Shown here piece by piece: positions 55,419 to 63,598 of a stretch of 64,000 bases of DNA. The DNA comes from Leucobacter chromiisoli. GTDB taxonomy: Bacteria; Actinomycetota; Actinomycetes; Actinomycetales; Microbacteriaceae. The stretch covers positions 1 to 64,000 of the forward strand of contig NZ_JAEHOH010000019.1 of assembly GCF_016522505.1 (NCBI RefSeq). Reading direction: 5' to 3'. Under the pieces are notes generated by a model. That model saw only the letters and a list, made by a program, of their open reading frames with translations. It was not told the DNA's origin and made no database searches. The stretch's first letter is position 1; each line of letters begins with the position of its first letter. A program made the translations under genes and the position numbers.

Positions 55419-55643
55419 ATGACAACGATCCAGGTTCGCAACGTCTCCGAGGAGACGAGCCGTGCGCTCAAAGCGAAGGCGGCGCTCGAGGGTCGTTCGC
55501 TGAGCGACTACCTGCTGCGCGAGCTCGACCGCCTCGCGACGCGTCCGAGCCGGGCCGAACTGCTGGAGCGGATCGCGAGCCGTAGCGTTGTCGCACTCGA
55601 ACCGGCGGCACAGGTGCTCGCCGAGCAGCGACGCGGTCGATGA
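55419..55643 (+). CDS. vapB: VapB/FitA-like ribbon-helix-helix antitoxin
   Basis: 74 residues. It begins MTTIQVRNVSEETSRALKAK, and LEGRSLSDYLLRELDRLA completes the ribbon-helix-helix. ATG 55419 is chosen because it matches the family start and the upstream TTATAT; upstream in-frame codons run through the operator. The stop overlaps vapC (ATGA). It should bind DNA and neutralise VapC. Confidence 0.88.
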   Translation: MTTIQVRNVSEETSRALKAKAALEGRSLSDYLLRELDRLATRPSRAELLERIASRSVVALEPAAQVLAEQRRGR

Positions 55644-56023
55644 CGCTCGTCGTCGATGCATCTGCGGTCGCCGAGATCCTATTCGGAACCGAAGCAGGGC
55701 GACGGGCGGCTGCGCTGATAGGCCAGCACGAACTGCTGGCGCCGCAGCACCTCACGGCCGAGGTCGCCTCCGTCATCCGCGGCTGGTCTCTCAGCCAGCA
55801 GGTCACCGACGAGCAGGCGCTGCGTGCATTCCGCGAGTTCGACGCGCTCGGCATCGAGCAGGTGCCGATGATGTCCATGCTGCCCGCCGTCTATTCCCTG
55901 CGGCACAATGTCAGCGCCTATGACGCCATGTACGTCGTGCTCGCGCGGGCAGCGCAGTGCTCACTGCTGACTCTCGACGCTCGTCTCTCGGCATCCGTTC
56001 CGGATTGCGCGCTGCTGCCGTAA
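55640..56023 (+). CDS. vapC: VapC PIN-domain ribonuclease toxin
   Basis: 127 residues. The PIN acidic residues are all present: D6 (VVDASAVAEIL), E41 (LTAEVASVIRG), D95 (SAYDAMYVVLA) and D113 (LLTLDARL). VapC toxins cleave tRNA or rRNA when freed from VapB. Intact and coupled to its antitoxin. It sits between the IS3 element and HhH-GPD fragment copy C. Confidence 0.9.
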   Translation: MTLVVDASAVAEILFGTEAGRRAAALIGQHELLAPQHLTAEVASVIRGWSLSQQVTDEQALRAFREFDALGIEQVPMMSMLPAVYSLRHNVSAYDAMYVVLARAAQCSLLTLDARLSASVPDCALLP

Positions 56024-56037
56024 CTTCTTGCGCCTCG

Positions 56038-56337
56038 TCAGGGTGCGAGCCACTCCCGCGTCATATTGCCCTCTGGTGAGCGCACCCGCTGGTCCAGCAG
56101 CATCCCGATCAGGAGCGCGAGCGGGTTCTCGGTGAGGAGCGTGTCGGCGGCAGCGTCGTCGGTGAGGTGGATGACCAGGAGTCCAGTGTCACCGATCTGG
56201 TGCTGAAACCACGGGGAACCGACGCGGAGCATGACCGAAGACTCGCCGCGGACGACTCCTGCCGGAGCGGTGCTGTCACCATGCGCCCAGAGAGACGCGC
56301 CCGAAGCGAGGTCGACACGGTGGGACATCGTCCGCAC
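56038..56337 (-). pseudogene. Chimeric remnant with HhH-GPD 5'-fragment copy C
   Basis: An open frame of 99 codons on the minus strand. Its second half reads LTDDAAADTLLTENPLALLI then GMLLDQR, the N-terminal HhH-GPD segment (DNA 56088-56178), and then diverges to VRSPEGN and a stop. Its first ~55 residues (for example GSPWFQHQIGDTGLLVI) do not match the HhH-GPD start and are unrecognised. It is probably not functional; it marks the outer border of the accessory segment. Confidence 0.68.
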
Positions 56338-56347
56338 GGCGCCCGAG

Positions 56348-58111
56348 TCAGGAATCGCCGAATCGGCCGTCCGTCCAGGCGAGCAGCTCGGGGATGAGCG
56401 GGGAGTCGGCCTCGACGAGCGGGACGTGGTCGACGCCGGGGTAGGTGCGGTAGTCGATCTGTCCGCCTGCGGCGCGGACTTCGTCGACGTACTCCTGCTG
56501 GGCCGCGGGGATGACGAGGGTATCGGCCTCGCCCTGCCCGATCAGGACGGGCGCCGGGATCGTGGCACGGGGCACGTTCTGAGCCAAGCGCGCTCCGAGC
56601 GGGCCCGCGGTCGGGTCGTCCCGGAAGATCGCCGGATCTGCGCTCAGTGCGAGGACGTCCAGGACCGAGACGAGCATGCCCGGCTCTGACAGGCACCGCG
56701 TCGACATCGATCGCACTGTCTGCTCGGCACCGGGACGGATGTACTCGCGCCAGGTCACATCGGGGTAGTTTTCGGTGTACGCGGCGACGACGAAGGAGGC
56801 GAAGACGCTGCCGCCCGTGACGTTCGGAAGATTCCGGACGAGGGCGGGCAGGTTGGCCGCCGGTGCGAGCGCGGCGACGCCGTGGAGCGTGAGCTCCGGG
56901 GAATAATCGGCGGCCGATGCGCCGCTCCACAGTGCCGCTCCGCCGCCCTGGGAGTGCCCCCACGCGACCACGTCCGTGCTGAGGTCGGCCGGCCCGAGCT
57001 GCCCAGCGGCGCGAACCGCGTCGAGGGAGGCGCGGGCCGAGTCCTCGCCGATCAGGTAGGGGTGCGGCCCCTCGGTGCCGAGCCCGATGTAATCGGTGGC
57101 GACGAGCGCCCAGCCCCGGTCGATGATCTCGGGCAGCACGAACAGCGCGCCGGAGCCGAACGGATCCTCGAGCAGCGACGGGGCGCACTGCTGCCCGAAC
57201 CCGGTGGTCCCATGAGGCCAGTCGGCGACGGGCCAGTGGCCGGGCCCGTTCTCGGGCACGACCACCAGACCGCTTGCCACGGCTGGGGTGCCGTCTGCTC
57301 GACTGCTCGTGTAGAGGATGCGCCACCCGATCGCACCCTCGGGCACTCCCCGCGTGAAGGGCTCTGCGCGGATCAGCTGGCCCGGTGCATCCGGCACATC
57401 GCGGGAAGGGGCGTAGAACTCGTCGACGACCGGCGATCCCTCGTGCAACCCGACACTCACCGCTCCCGCTGCGACGGCCAGGGCCAGCGACGCGATGGCC
57501 GCGGTCGTGCGCGCGAAGCGGCGCATCCTTCCAGGGGCGCGCCCGCGCGACGGCCCGGTCGCTCCTCGGAGCGCCCTCCATCCCGCCGTGCACCCGTCGA
57601 TGACGAGGCGCGCGCCGAAGGCGACGGCGGCGACGAGGAGCGTGATGTCGGGCCACAGCAGGGCGAGCAGACCGAGGATCGCCGATGCGGCGCCGAGCGC
57701 GCCCGCTGCGACCCGGTCATCGACGCCGATGCTGCGCCGGAACGCACCGGAGGCGGTGCGCACGCCGCCCACGAGCAGCCCCGCGGCGATCACGGCGGCG
57801 AGCACGCGCACGGTGAGGCCCATGTGCAGCAGCACGAACACGCCCGCTGCGACCCAGAGCACGGCCTCGAACACCAGGGCTCGCCGCCACCAGGAGGGCC
57901 CGTGGAGCTCGCTCTCTCGATCGTGGACGATGATCACGACGCCGTGGACGAGGAAGCCCGCTCCGACGAGCAGCGCGAGGACGTCCAGAGAGAGTGTCGG
58001 GCGGATGATCAGGAACGCTCCCAGCCCGAGCGCGAGCACCGCCAGGATGATGAGCTGCGAGCGGGGCTGCGACTCGGCCGCGGCGTCACTGTGCGGGGAC
58101 GTCGAGCTCAT
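56348..58111 (-). CDS. HdeD-like membrane domain fused to a secretory lipase-like hydrolase
   Basis: 587 residues. The N-terminal ~175 residues form six hydrophobic helices of the HdeD/DUF308 type (FLIIRPTLSLDVLALLVGAG). A further membrane segment (~200-225) precedes an alpha/beta hydrolase domain with nucleophile elbow AWGHSQGGGAALW (Ser ~395) and a late His in YPGVDHVPLVEA, as in the LIP secretory-lipase family. The hydrolase should lie outside the membrane. The combination is uncommon and its substrate unknown. Confidence 0.82.
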   Translation of the reverse strand: MSSTSPHSDAAAESQPRSQLIILAVLALGLGAFLIIRPTLSLDVLALLVGAGFLVHGVVIIVHDRESELHGPSWWRRALVFEAVLWVAAGVFVLLHMGLTVRVLAAVIAAGLLVGGVRTASGAFRRSIGVDDRVAAGALGAASAILGLLALLWPDITLLVAAVAFGARLVIDGCTAGWRALRGATGPSRGRAPGRMRRFARTTAAIASLALAVAAGAVSVGLHEGSPVVDEFYAPSRDVPDAPGQLIRAEPFTRGVPEGAIGWRILYTSSRADGTPAVASGLVVVPENGPGHWPVADWPHGTTGFGQQCAPSLLEDPFGSGALFVLPEIIDRGWALVATDYIGLGTEGPHPYLIGEDSARASLDAVRAAGQLGPADLSTDVVAWGHSQGGGAALWSGASAADYSPELTLHGVAALAPAANLPALVRNLPNVTGGSVFASFVVAAYTENYPDVTWREYIRPGAEQTVRSMSTRCLSEPGMLVSVLDVLALSADPAIFRDDPTAGPLGARLAQNVPRATIPAPVLIGQGEADTLVIPAAQQEYVDEVRAAGGQIDYRTYPGVDHVPLVEADSPLIPELLAWTDGRFGDS

Positions 58112-58197
58112 GTCACAATCCTATGGACGACGGACGTATGCCGGATCTCTCGGAGAGATGCGTCGCCAGAGCGGGGCCGAACGCCCCTCAGACCGGG

Positions 58198-59709
58198 TCA
58201 GCCCCCGAGCCCGCCCGTGAGTCGCGCGTGGAAGTCGGTCGTCTGCTCGTTCATGCCGACCAGTTCGACCGTCTTGCCGTGCTGCTCGTACTTCGTGACG
58301 ATGGCGTCGAGCGCCGCGACCGTGGAAGCGTCCCAGATGTGCGACTGCGACATGTCGATCACGACGCGCTCGGGATCCTCGGCGTACTCGAACAGCGTGG
58401 TGAGGTCGTTGCTCGACGCGAAGAACAGCTCCCCGGTCACGAAGTAGTGCGCGGTGCTCACGCCGAACGCCTCGGTCACCTCGCGATCCACCGACACGAA
58501 GTGCGCGACGCGCCGCACGAACAGTACCGAGGCCACGAACACGCCCACGATCACGCCGATGGCGAGGTTGTGCGTCGCCACCACGACCACGACCGTCGTC
58601 ACCATGACGAAGGTCTCGCTCTTCGGCATGCGCTTGAGCGTGGACGGCGTGATGCTGTGCCAGTCGAACGCCGCGACCGACACCATGATCATCACGGCGA
58701 CGAGCGCCGCCATGGGGATGATGCTGACGAGGTCGCCGAGCGCGACGACGAGGATCAGGAGGAACACGCCCGCGAGGAAGGTGGAGACGCGGGTGCGCGC
58801 CCCCGACACCTTCACGTTCATCATGGTCTGGCCGATCACCGCGCATCCGCCCATTCCGCCGAAGAAGCCCGAGAGGATGTTGGCCGAGCCCTGCGCCCAG
58901 GATTCCCGCGTCTTGTTCGAGTGGGTGTCGGTCACCTCGTCGACGAGCTTCGCCGTCATCAGCGACTCCATGAGACCGACGACCGCCACGGCGAGCGCGT
59001 ACGGGGCGATGATCGTGAAGGTCTCCCAGGTGAGCGGGACGTCGGGGACGAAGAGCTCGGGCAGGCTGCGCGGCAGCTCGCCCTGGTCGCCCACCGTCGG
59101 CACGTTGAACGCGAAGAGCACCGCCGCGGCGGTGATGACGATCACCGAGACGAGCGGGGCGGGGATCGCCTTGGTGATCCGGGGCATGACGATGATGACG
59201 AGGATCCCGGCGGCGACCAGCGGGTAGACGAGCCAGGGCACGCCGATGAGGTGCGGCAGCTGGGCCATGAAGACGAGGATCGCCAGGGCGTTCACGAAGC
59301 CGACCATGACGCTCCGGGGGAGGAAGCGCATGAGCTTGGCCACGCCGAGCACGGCGAGGACGATCTGGAAGACGCCGGCGAGGATGATGGTCGCGATGAG
59401 GTAGTCGAGGCCGTAGGTCGGGGCGACGGGCGCGACCACGAGCGCCACGGCGCCGGTGGCTGCCGTGATCATGGCGGGCCTGCCGCCGAGGAACGCGATC
59501 GCCACCGCCATGATGAATGACGAGAAGAGGCCGACCTTCGGGTCGACGCCCGCGATGATCGAGAAGGAGATGGCCTCGGGGATCAGCGCGAGGCCGACGA
59601 CCAGCCCGGCCAGAGCCTCGCGGGTGAGGAGCCGGGGGCTCTTCAGCGCCTGAATGACGGACGGCTGCGGCCGATACCGGTTCTTGCCGTCCGTCGTCGC
59701 GGTGGCCAT
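58198..59709 (-). CDS. SulP family anion transporter with STAS domain
   Basis: 503 residues. The start region GLVVGLALIPEAISFSIIAG is the SulP signature; about 10-12 membrane segments follow, then a C-terminal STAS domain (~410-500) with VVIDMSQSHIWDASTVAALD. Substrates in bacteria include sulfate, bicarbonate and dicarboxylates. GGAGGAA lies before ATG 59709. It is divergent from a MerR gene with an operator between, so it is likely regulated by it. Confidence 0.9.
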   Translation of the reverse strand: MATATTDGKNRYRPQPSVIQALKSPRLLTREALAGLVVGLALIPEAISFSIIAGVDPKVGLFSSFIMAVAIAFLGGRPAMITAATGAVALVVAPVAPTYGLDYLIATIILAGVFQIVLAVLGVAKLMRFLPRSVMVGFVNALAILVFMAQLPHLIGVPWLVYPLVAAGILVIIVMPRITKAIPAPLVSVIVITAAAVLFAFNVPTVGDQGELPRSLPELFVPDVPLTWETFTIIAPYALAVAVVGLMESLMTAKLVDEVTDTHSNKTRESWAQGSANILSGFFGGMGGCAVIGQTMMNVKVSGARTRVSTFLAGVFLLILVVALGDLVSIIPMAALVAVMIMVSVAAFDWHSITPSTLKRMPKSETFVMVTTVVVVVATHNLAIGVIVGVFVASVLFVRRVAHFVSVDREVTEAFGVSTAHYFVTGELFFASSNDLTTLFEYAEDPERVVIDMSQSHIWDASTVAALDAIVTKYEQHGKTVELVGMNEQTTDFHARLTGGLGG

Positions 59710-59840
59710 GCGGTTCCTCCAGTGTTCGTGTGCGCGCTCTCGACGTGAAAGCATGGGTGAAGCCTGCGGGCGCGCCTTCGCGGTCGCCCGGCGGGCCGAT
59801 CCGCGCGGGTCGCGGCCCGGCGAAGGCGGGCACAGCAAGA

Positions 59841-59863
59841 AACCCTAACGTAATGTGAGGGTT
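59841..59863. promoter_or_regulatory. MerR-type operator between sulP and merR-like gene
   Basis: AACCCTAACGTAATGTGAGGG at 59841-59861 (plus TT) is an imperfect palindrome with CCCT/AGGG arms and the ACGT core. This spacing is typical of MerR-family sites. Confidence 0.6.
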
Positions 59864-59893
59864 GAGTCGAGTCGACCGAGCGAGGAGGGGCGC

Positions 59894-60310
59894 ATGCCCG
59901 AGAGCGGGATGATGCACATCGGCGAGCTGGCGGAGCGCACCGAGTTGTCGCTGCGCACGATCCGGCACTACGACGAGATCGGGCTGCTGACACCCTCGGG
60001 CCGCTCGGAGGGAGGGTTCCGCCTCTACACGGAGGACGATCTCGAGCGGCTCATGCTGATCCGCCGCATGAAACCGCTGGGCTACTCGCTCGAGCAGATG
60101 GGGGATCTGCTGCGAGCCATCGACAACGCCGGCAGCGCGGGATCGGCCGGGGCGAACGCGCAGCGCGCGCTCGAGGACTTCCGCGCGGACGCCGAGGAGC
60201 GCCGCGCCAAGCTCGCGAAGCAGCTGGGCGCCGCGGACGAGTTCATCGGGCAGCTGCAGCGGGCGACGGCCGGGGCCGAGGGGAGCGACTCCGAGGCGAC
60301 CGGCGTCTAG
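59894..60310 (+). CDS. MerR-family transcriptional regulator
   Basis: 138 residues. The MerR winged helix (~7-75) reads IGELAERTELSLRTIRHYDE and GFRLYTEDDLERLMLIRRMK. A coiled-coil helix (~85-130) follows. No metal-binding Cys is seen. ATG 59894 follows GAGGAGGGG (59882-59890). It is divergent from sulP. Its stop (TAG) shares CTAG with the stop of the convergent coaBC gene. Confidence 0.87.
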   Translation: MPESGMMHIGELAERTELSLRTIRHYDEIGLLTPSGRSEGGFRLYTEDDLERLMLIRRMKPLGYSLEQMGDLLRAIDNAGSAGSAGANAQRALEDFRADAEERRAKLAKQLGAADEFIGQLQRATAGAEGSDSEATGV

Positions 60311-61578
60311 CCGAGCGGCGTCTCGTCCCTCCCGCGGAGCGCGAGCACGGCGTCGAGCAGCCCCTCGGCCGCCTCGCGCTTGCTGCCTCCGACGGTCGCG
60401 ATGAGCTCATCGGCCGCGTCGATGAGGTGCAGCGTGTTCCGCCCCGTCTCGAAGCCTTCGGCCCAGCCGACCGCGTTCACCGCGAGCAGGTCGACGCCCT
60501 TGCGCCGCCGCTTGCGGCGGCCGCGCTCGAGGAGCTCCTCCTCGGACTCCGCCGTCTCGGCGGCGAAGCCGACGAGCGTCTGGCCCGCCGGCCGCGCCGC
60601 GACGATACCCGCCAGGATGTCGGGATTCTCCACCAGGCGCAGCACCGGGGGAGCGCCGGCAGTGTCCTCTTTCCGGAGCTTCCCCTCCGCGACGCTGTCC
60701 ACGCGGTAGTCGGCGACCGCGGCGGCCATCACCACGACGTCGACGCCCGCGGCCGCAGCGCTCGCCGCCGCTTCGAGTTCGGCGGCCGTGCCGACGCGCT
60801 CGATCCGGATCGTCGGGTGCGCGCCCGCCTCGGCGAGCACGGCGTCCTCGACGTTCGCGGCGAGGAGCCGCACCCGCGCTCCGCGCTCCGCCGCCGCGAC
60901 GGCGACCGCGACGCCCTGGCGACCGCTCGAGCGGTTGCCGAGGTAGCGCACGGGATCGATCGGCTCGCGCGTGCCTCCGGCCGTCACGAGCACGGCGAGA
61001 CCGTGCCAGTCGTCGCGCGTCCCAGGCGTGCCCGCCCCGGCGCTCTCCGCGCCGCCGGCCGCGAGCCGCAGCGCCGCCGCGGCGATCTGCTCGGGCTCGC
61101 TCATGCGCCCCGGGCCGCTGTCGTCGCCCGTGAGCCTGCCGCTCTCCGGGCCCACGACGACCACCCCGCGATCCCGCAGCGTCGCCAGGTTCTGCTGCGT
61201 GGCGGGGTGCTGCCACATCTCGGTGTGCATCGCCGGCGCGACGAGCACCGGCGCGCGGGTCGCGAGCAGCGTGGTGCCGAGCAGGTCGTCGGCGAGGCCG
61301 GCGGTCATCTTCGCGAGCGTGTTCGCGGTCGCGGGGGCGACGATCACGAGATCGGCGCGCTGGCCGAGGGCCACGTGCCGCACCTCTGGCACGTCCTCGT
61401 GCACCGAGGTGGTGACGGGGCGGCGGCTGATCGCCTCCCAGGTCGGCTTCCCGACGAAGCGCAGGGCGTCCTCCGTCGGCACCACGTGGACCTCGTGACC
61501 CCCCTCGACGAGCAGGCGCGCGAGCACGATGGACTTGTAGGCGGCGATGCCGCCGGTGACGCCGAGCACGATGAACAC
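60307..61578 (-). CDS. coaBC: Bifunctional phosphopantothenoylcysteine decarboxylase/synthetase
   Basis: 423 residues. The N-terminal flavoprotein CoaC domain (~1-180) has VLGVTGGIAAYKSIVLARLL, APATANTLAKMTAG and the PAMHTEMW motif. The C-terminal CoaB domain (~195-420) has VTAGGTREPIDPVRYLGNRS and AAAVADYRV. It couples phosphopantothenate to cysteine and decarboxylates the product in CoA synthesis, completing a path that uses panB and panC elsewhere in the window. Confidence 0.94.
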   Translation of the reverse strand: MFIVLGVTGGIAAYKSIVLARLLVEGGHEVHVVPTEDALRFVGKPTWEAISRRPVTTSVHEDVPEVRHVALGQRADLVIVAPATANTLAKMTAGLADDLLGTTLLATRAPVLVAPAMHTEMWQHPATQQNLATLRDRGVVVVGPESGRLTGDDSGPGRMSEPEQIAAAALRLAAGGAESAGAGTPGTRDDWHGLAVLVTAGGTREPIDPVRYLGNRSSGRQGVAVAVAAAERGARVRLLAANVEDAVLAEAGAHPTIRIERVGTAAELEAAASAAAAGVDVVVMAAAVADYRVDSVAEGKLRKEDTAGAPPVLRLVENPDILAGIVAARPAGQTLVGFAAETAESEEELLERGRRKRRRKGVDLLAVNAVGWAEGFETGRNTLHLIDAADELIATVGGSKREAAEGLLDAVLALRGRDETPLG

Positions 61579-61686
61579 GACTCCATCTTCGCATCCGCGC
61601 GCCGGGTGCGCACCACGCCGGAGCGCCGCGGCCGCGGAGCGGTCCCGCCGCTACGATCGGACGCAGAGCGGGATGGAGGGGCGGGC

Positions 61687-62400
61687 ATGTGCACGGTGGT
61701 GATCGAGGTGCCCGGCGCGGCGAGTGCCGAGGGAGCCGCGACGCGCCTGCTGGCGGTGCGCGACGAGGATCCCGAGCGCGAGTGGGATCCGCCCGGCGAG
61801 TGGTGGCCGGAGGCGCACCCCGGGGTGCAGGGGGTTCGGGATCGCCGCGCCGGCGGCGCCTGGCTCGCGGTCTCGGAGCGGCAGGGGCGGCTCGCCGTGA
61901 TCCTGAACCGGCCGGAGCCCGTGGCGCAGGGCCGCGGGCCGCTCGCCTCCCGCGGCGGGATCGTGCTCGACTCCGTCGCGAGCGACTCCCCGTACGCCGT
62001 CGACGACCCGCCGACGGCGAGCTTCAACCTCGTGGAGGTGCGACCGGAGGGCGCGTTCGTGACGGCGTGGGACGGGAGCGCCGTGCGGAGGCGGCGTCTG
62101 GCTCCCGGCGTGCACATGATCGCCCACCACGAGGTCGACGACCCGCGCACGGCGCGCATCACCGCCTGGCTGCCGGAGTTCCGCGCGCTCGCCGGGCTGC
62201 CCGCCCCGGAGTGGCGGCGGCGCTGGGCCGAGGTGCTGGAGCGCAGCGCCGAGCTCTCGCCCGCCGACGATCGCGCGATCGTGCGCGACAATCGGGCGCA
62301 CGGCTTCCCGACGGTCTCGCTGTTCGCCTGCCTCGCCGAGGTCGCGCGGGGCGCCGCGAGCCTCGAACCGCTCGGGCTGCGCGACCCCCGGATCCGCTAG
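61687..62400 (+). CDS. NRDE (TANGO2-like) family protein
   Basis: 237 residues beginning MCTVVIEVPG, with the N-terminal Cys2 typical of this Ntn-hydrolase-like family, and the NRDE-equivalent VRDEDPEREWDPP. A TACGAT element lies 30 bases upstream and GGAGGGGCGGGC just before ATG 61687. The function of bacterial members is unresolved. It is transcribed alone between coaBC and the GST-like gene. Confidence 0.8.
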   Translation: MCTVVIEVPGAASAEGAATRLLAVRDEDPEREWDPPGEWWPEAHPGVQGVRDRRAGGAWLAVSERQGRLAVILNRPEPVAQGRGPLASRGGIVLDSVASDSPYAVDDPPTASFNLVEVRPEGAFVTAWDGSAVRRRRLAPGVHMIAHHEVDDPRTARITAWLPEFRALAGLPAPEWRRRWAEVLERSAELSPADDRAIVRDNRAHGFPTVSLFACLAEVARGAASLEPLGLRDPRIR

Positions 62401-62415
62401 CCGGGGTCGGGTCGT

Positions 62416-63531
62416 CTACGCCGGGTAGAGCGGGTTGTGCCCCGCCGCGACCCGCTCCTCCTCGCGCACCGGCTCCGGCGGGGTGCCGTCGCCGAAGGGC
62501 TCCCCGCCCAGGCGAGCGCGGTCGTGGGGGTCGAGCCAGCCCGCGAGATCGGGGCCCGCGGGCACGATCCCGGTCGGATTGATGTCCTCGTGCGTGATGT
62601 AGTAGTGCCGCTTGATCTGCACGAAGTCGATCGTGTCGCCGAAGCCCGGGGTCTGGAACAGATCGCGCGCGTAACCCCAGAGATGCTCCATCTCGTCGAG
62701 CTTGTTGCGGTTCGCCTTGAAGTGCCCGTGGTACACGGGGTCGAAGCGCGCGAGCGTCGTGAAGAGGCGCACGTCGGCCTCCGTGATCGTGCCGCCCATG
62801 AGGTACCGCCGCGACGAGAGGCGCTCCTCGAGCCAGTCCATCGCCTCCCAGAGCCGCGCGTACGCCGCGTCGTAGGCCTCCTGGGATCCCGCGAAGCCGC
62901 AGCGGTACACGCCGTTGTTGACCTCGGTGAAGACCCGCTCGATCACGGGCCGCATCTCCTCGAACCCGCCCTCCGGCAGCAGGTCGGGGGCGCCCTCGCG
63001 GTGGAACTCGCGCCACTCGGTCGAGAAGTCGAGCGTGATCTGCGGGTAGTCGTTCGTCACGACGCCGCCGGTCGGGATGTCGACGATGGCGGGCACGGTG
63101 ATCCCGCGCGAGTATCCGGGGAACCGCGCGAAGTAGTTCTGCTGCAGCCGCTCCGTGCCGAGCACGGGGTCGACGCCGCCGGGGTCGAGGTCGAAGGTCC
63201 AGGAGCGGGAGTCGTGCGTCGGGCCCGGGCGTCCGAGCGAGATCGCGTCCTCGAGGCCGAGCAGCCGGCGCACGATGATCGTGCGGTTGGCCCACGGGCA
63301 TGCGGCCGCGGCCACCAGGCGGTAGCGCCCCGGCTCGACGGGCCAGGCCTCGGCTCCCTCGGAGAGTCCGAAGCCGAGCGATCCGATCTTCGAGGGCGGA
63401 GGCGCGGGAAGGGCGCGCACGGCCGCGGGATCCGCCACGATCCGATCCTCGATGTAGTTCGTGTCGCGGGTGAACTCGGCGCCGGTCGTGACGTAGGCGC
63501 CCTTCGTGGAGTGCTCGGTCTTCTTCGCCAT
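62416..63531 (-). CDS. Glutathionyl-hydroquinone reductase-like (Xi-class GST) protein
   Basis: 371 residues. Catalytic Cys78 is in AAACPWANRTIIVRRLLG; the C-terminal all-helical GST domain has YLMGGTITEADVRLFTTLAR and a conserved Tyr-rich region (KRHYYITHEDINPTGIVP). Xi-class enzymes reduce S-glutathionyl hydroquinones. Actinobacteria usually use mycothiol instead of glutathione, so the cosubstrate here may differ. It is convergent to the NRDE gene and 67 bases from the LuxR-type gene. Confidence 0.88.
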   Translation of the reverse strand: MAKKTEHSTKGAYVTTGAEFTRDTNYIEDRIVADPAAVRALPAPPPSKIGSLGFGLSEGAEAWPVEPGRYRLVAAAACPWANRTIIVRRLLGLEDAISLGRPGPTHDSRSWTFDLDPGGVDPVLGTERLQQNYFARFPGYSRGITVPAIVDIPTGGVVTNDYPQITLDFSTEWREFHREGAPDLLPEGGFEEMRPVIERVFTEVNNGVYRCGFAGSQEAYDAAYARLWEAMDWLEERLSSRRYLMGGTITEADVRLFTTLARFDPVYHGHFKANRNKLDEMEHLWGYARDLFQTPGFGDTIDFVQIKRHYYITHEDINPTGIVPAGPDLAGWLDPHDRARLGGEPFGDGTPPEPVREEERVAAGHNPLYPA

Positions 63532-63598
63532 GCCGCCAGCCTACGCCGCACCGGGCCGGGATGGCAGCGGCGAGCCGGCTCGCCGCTGCCGACCGCGA

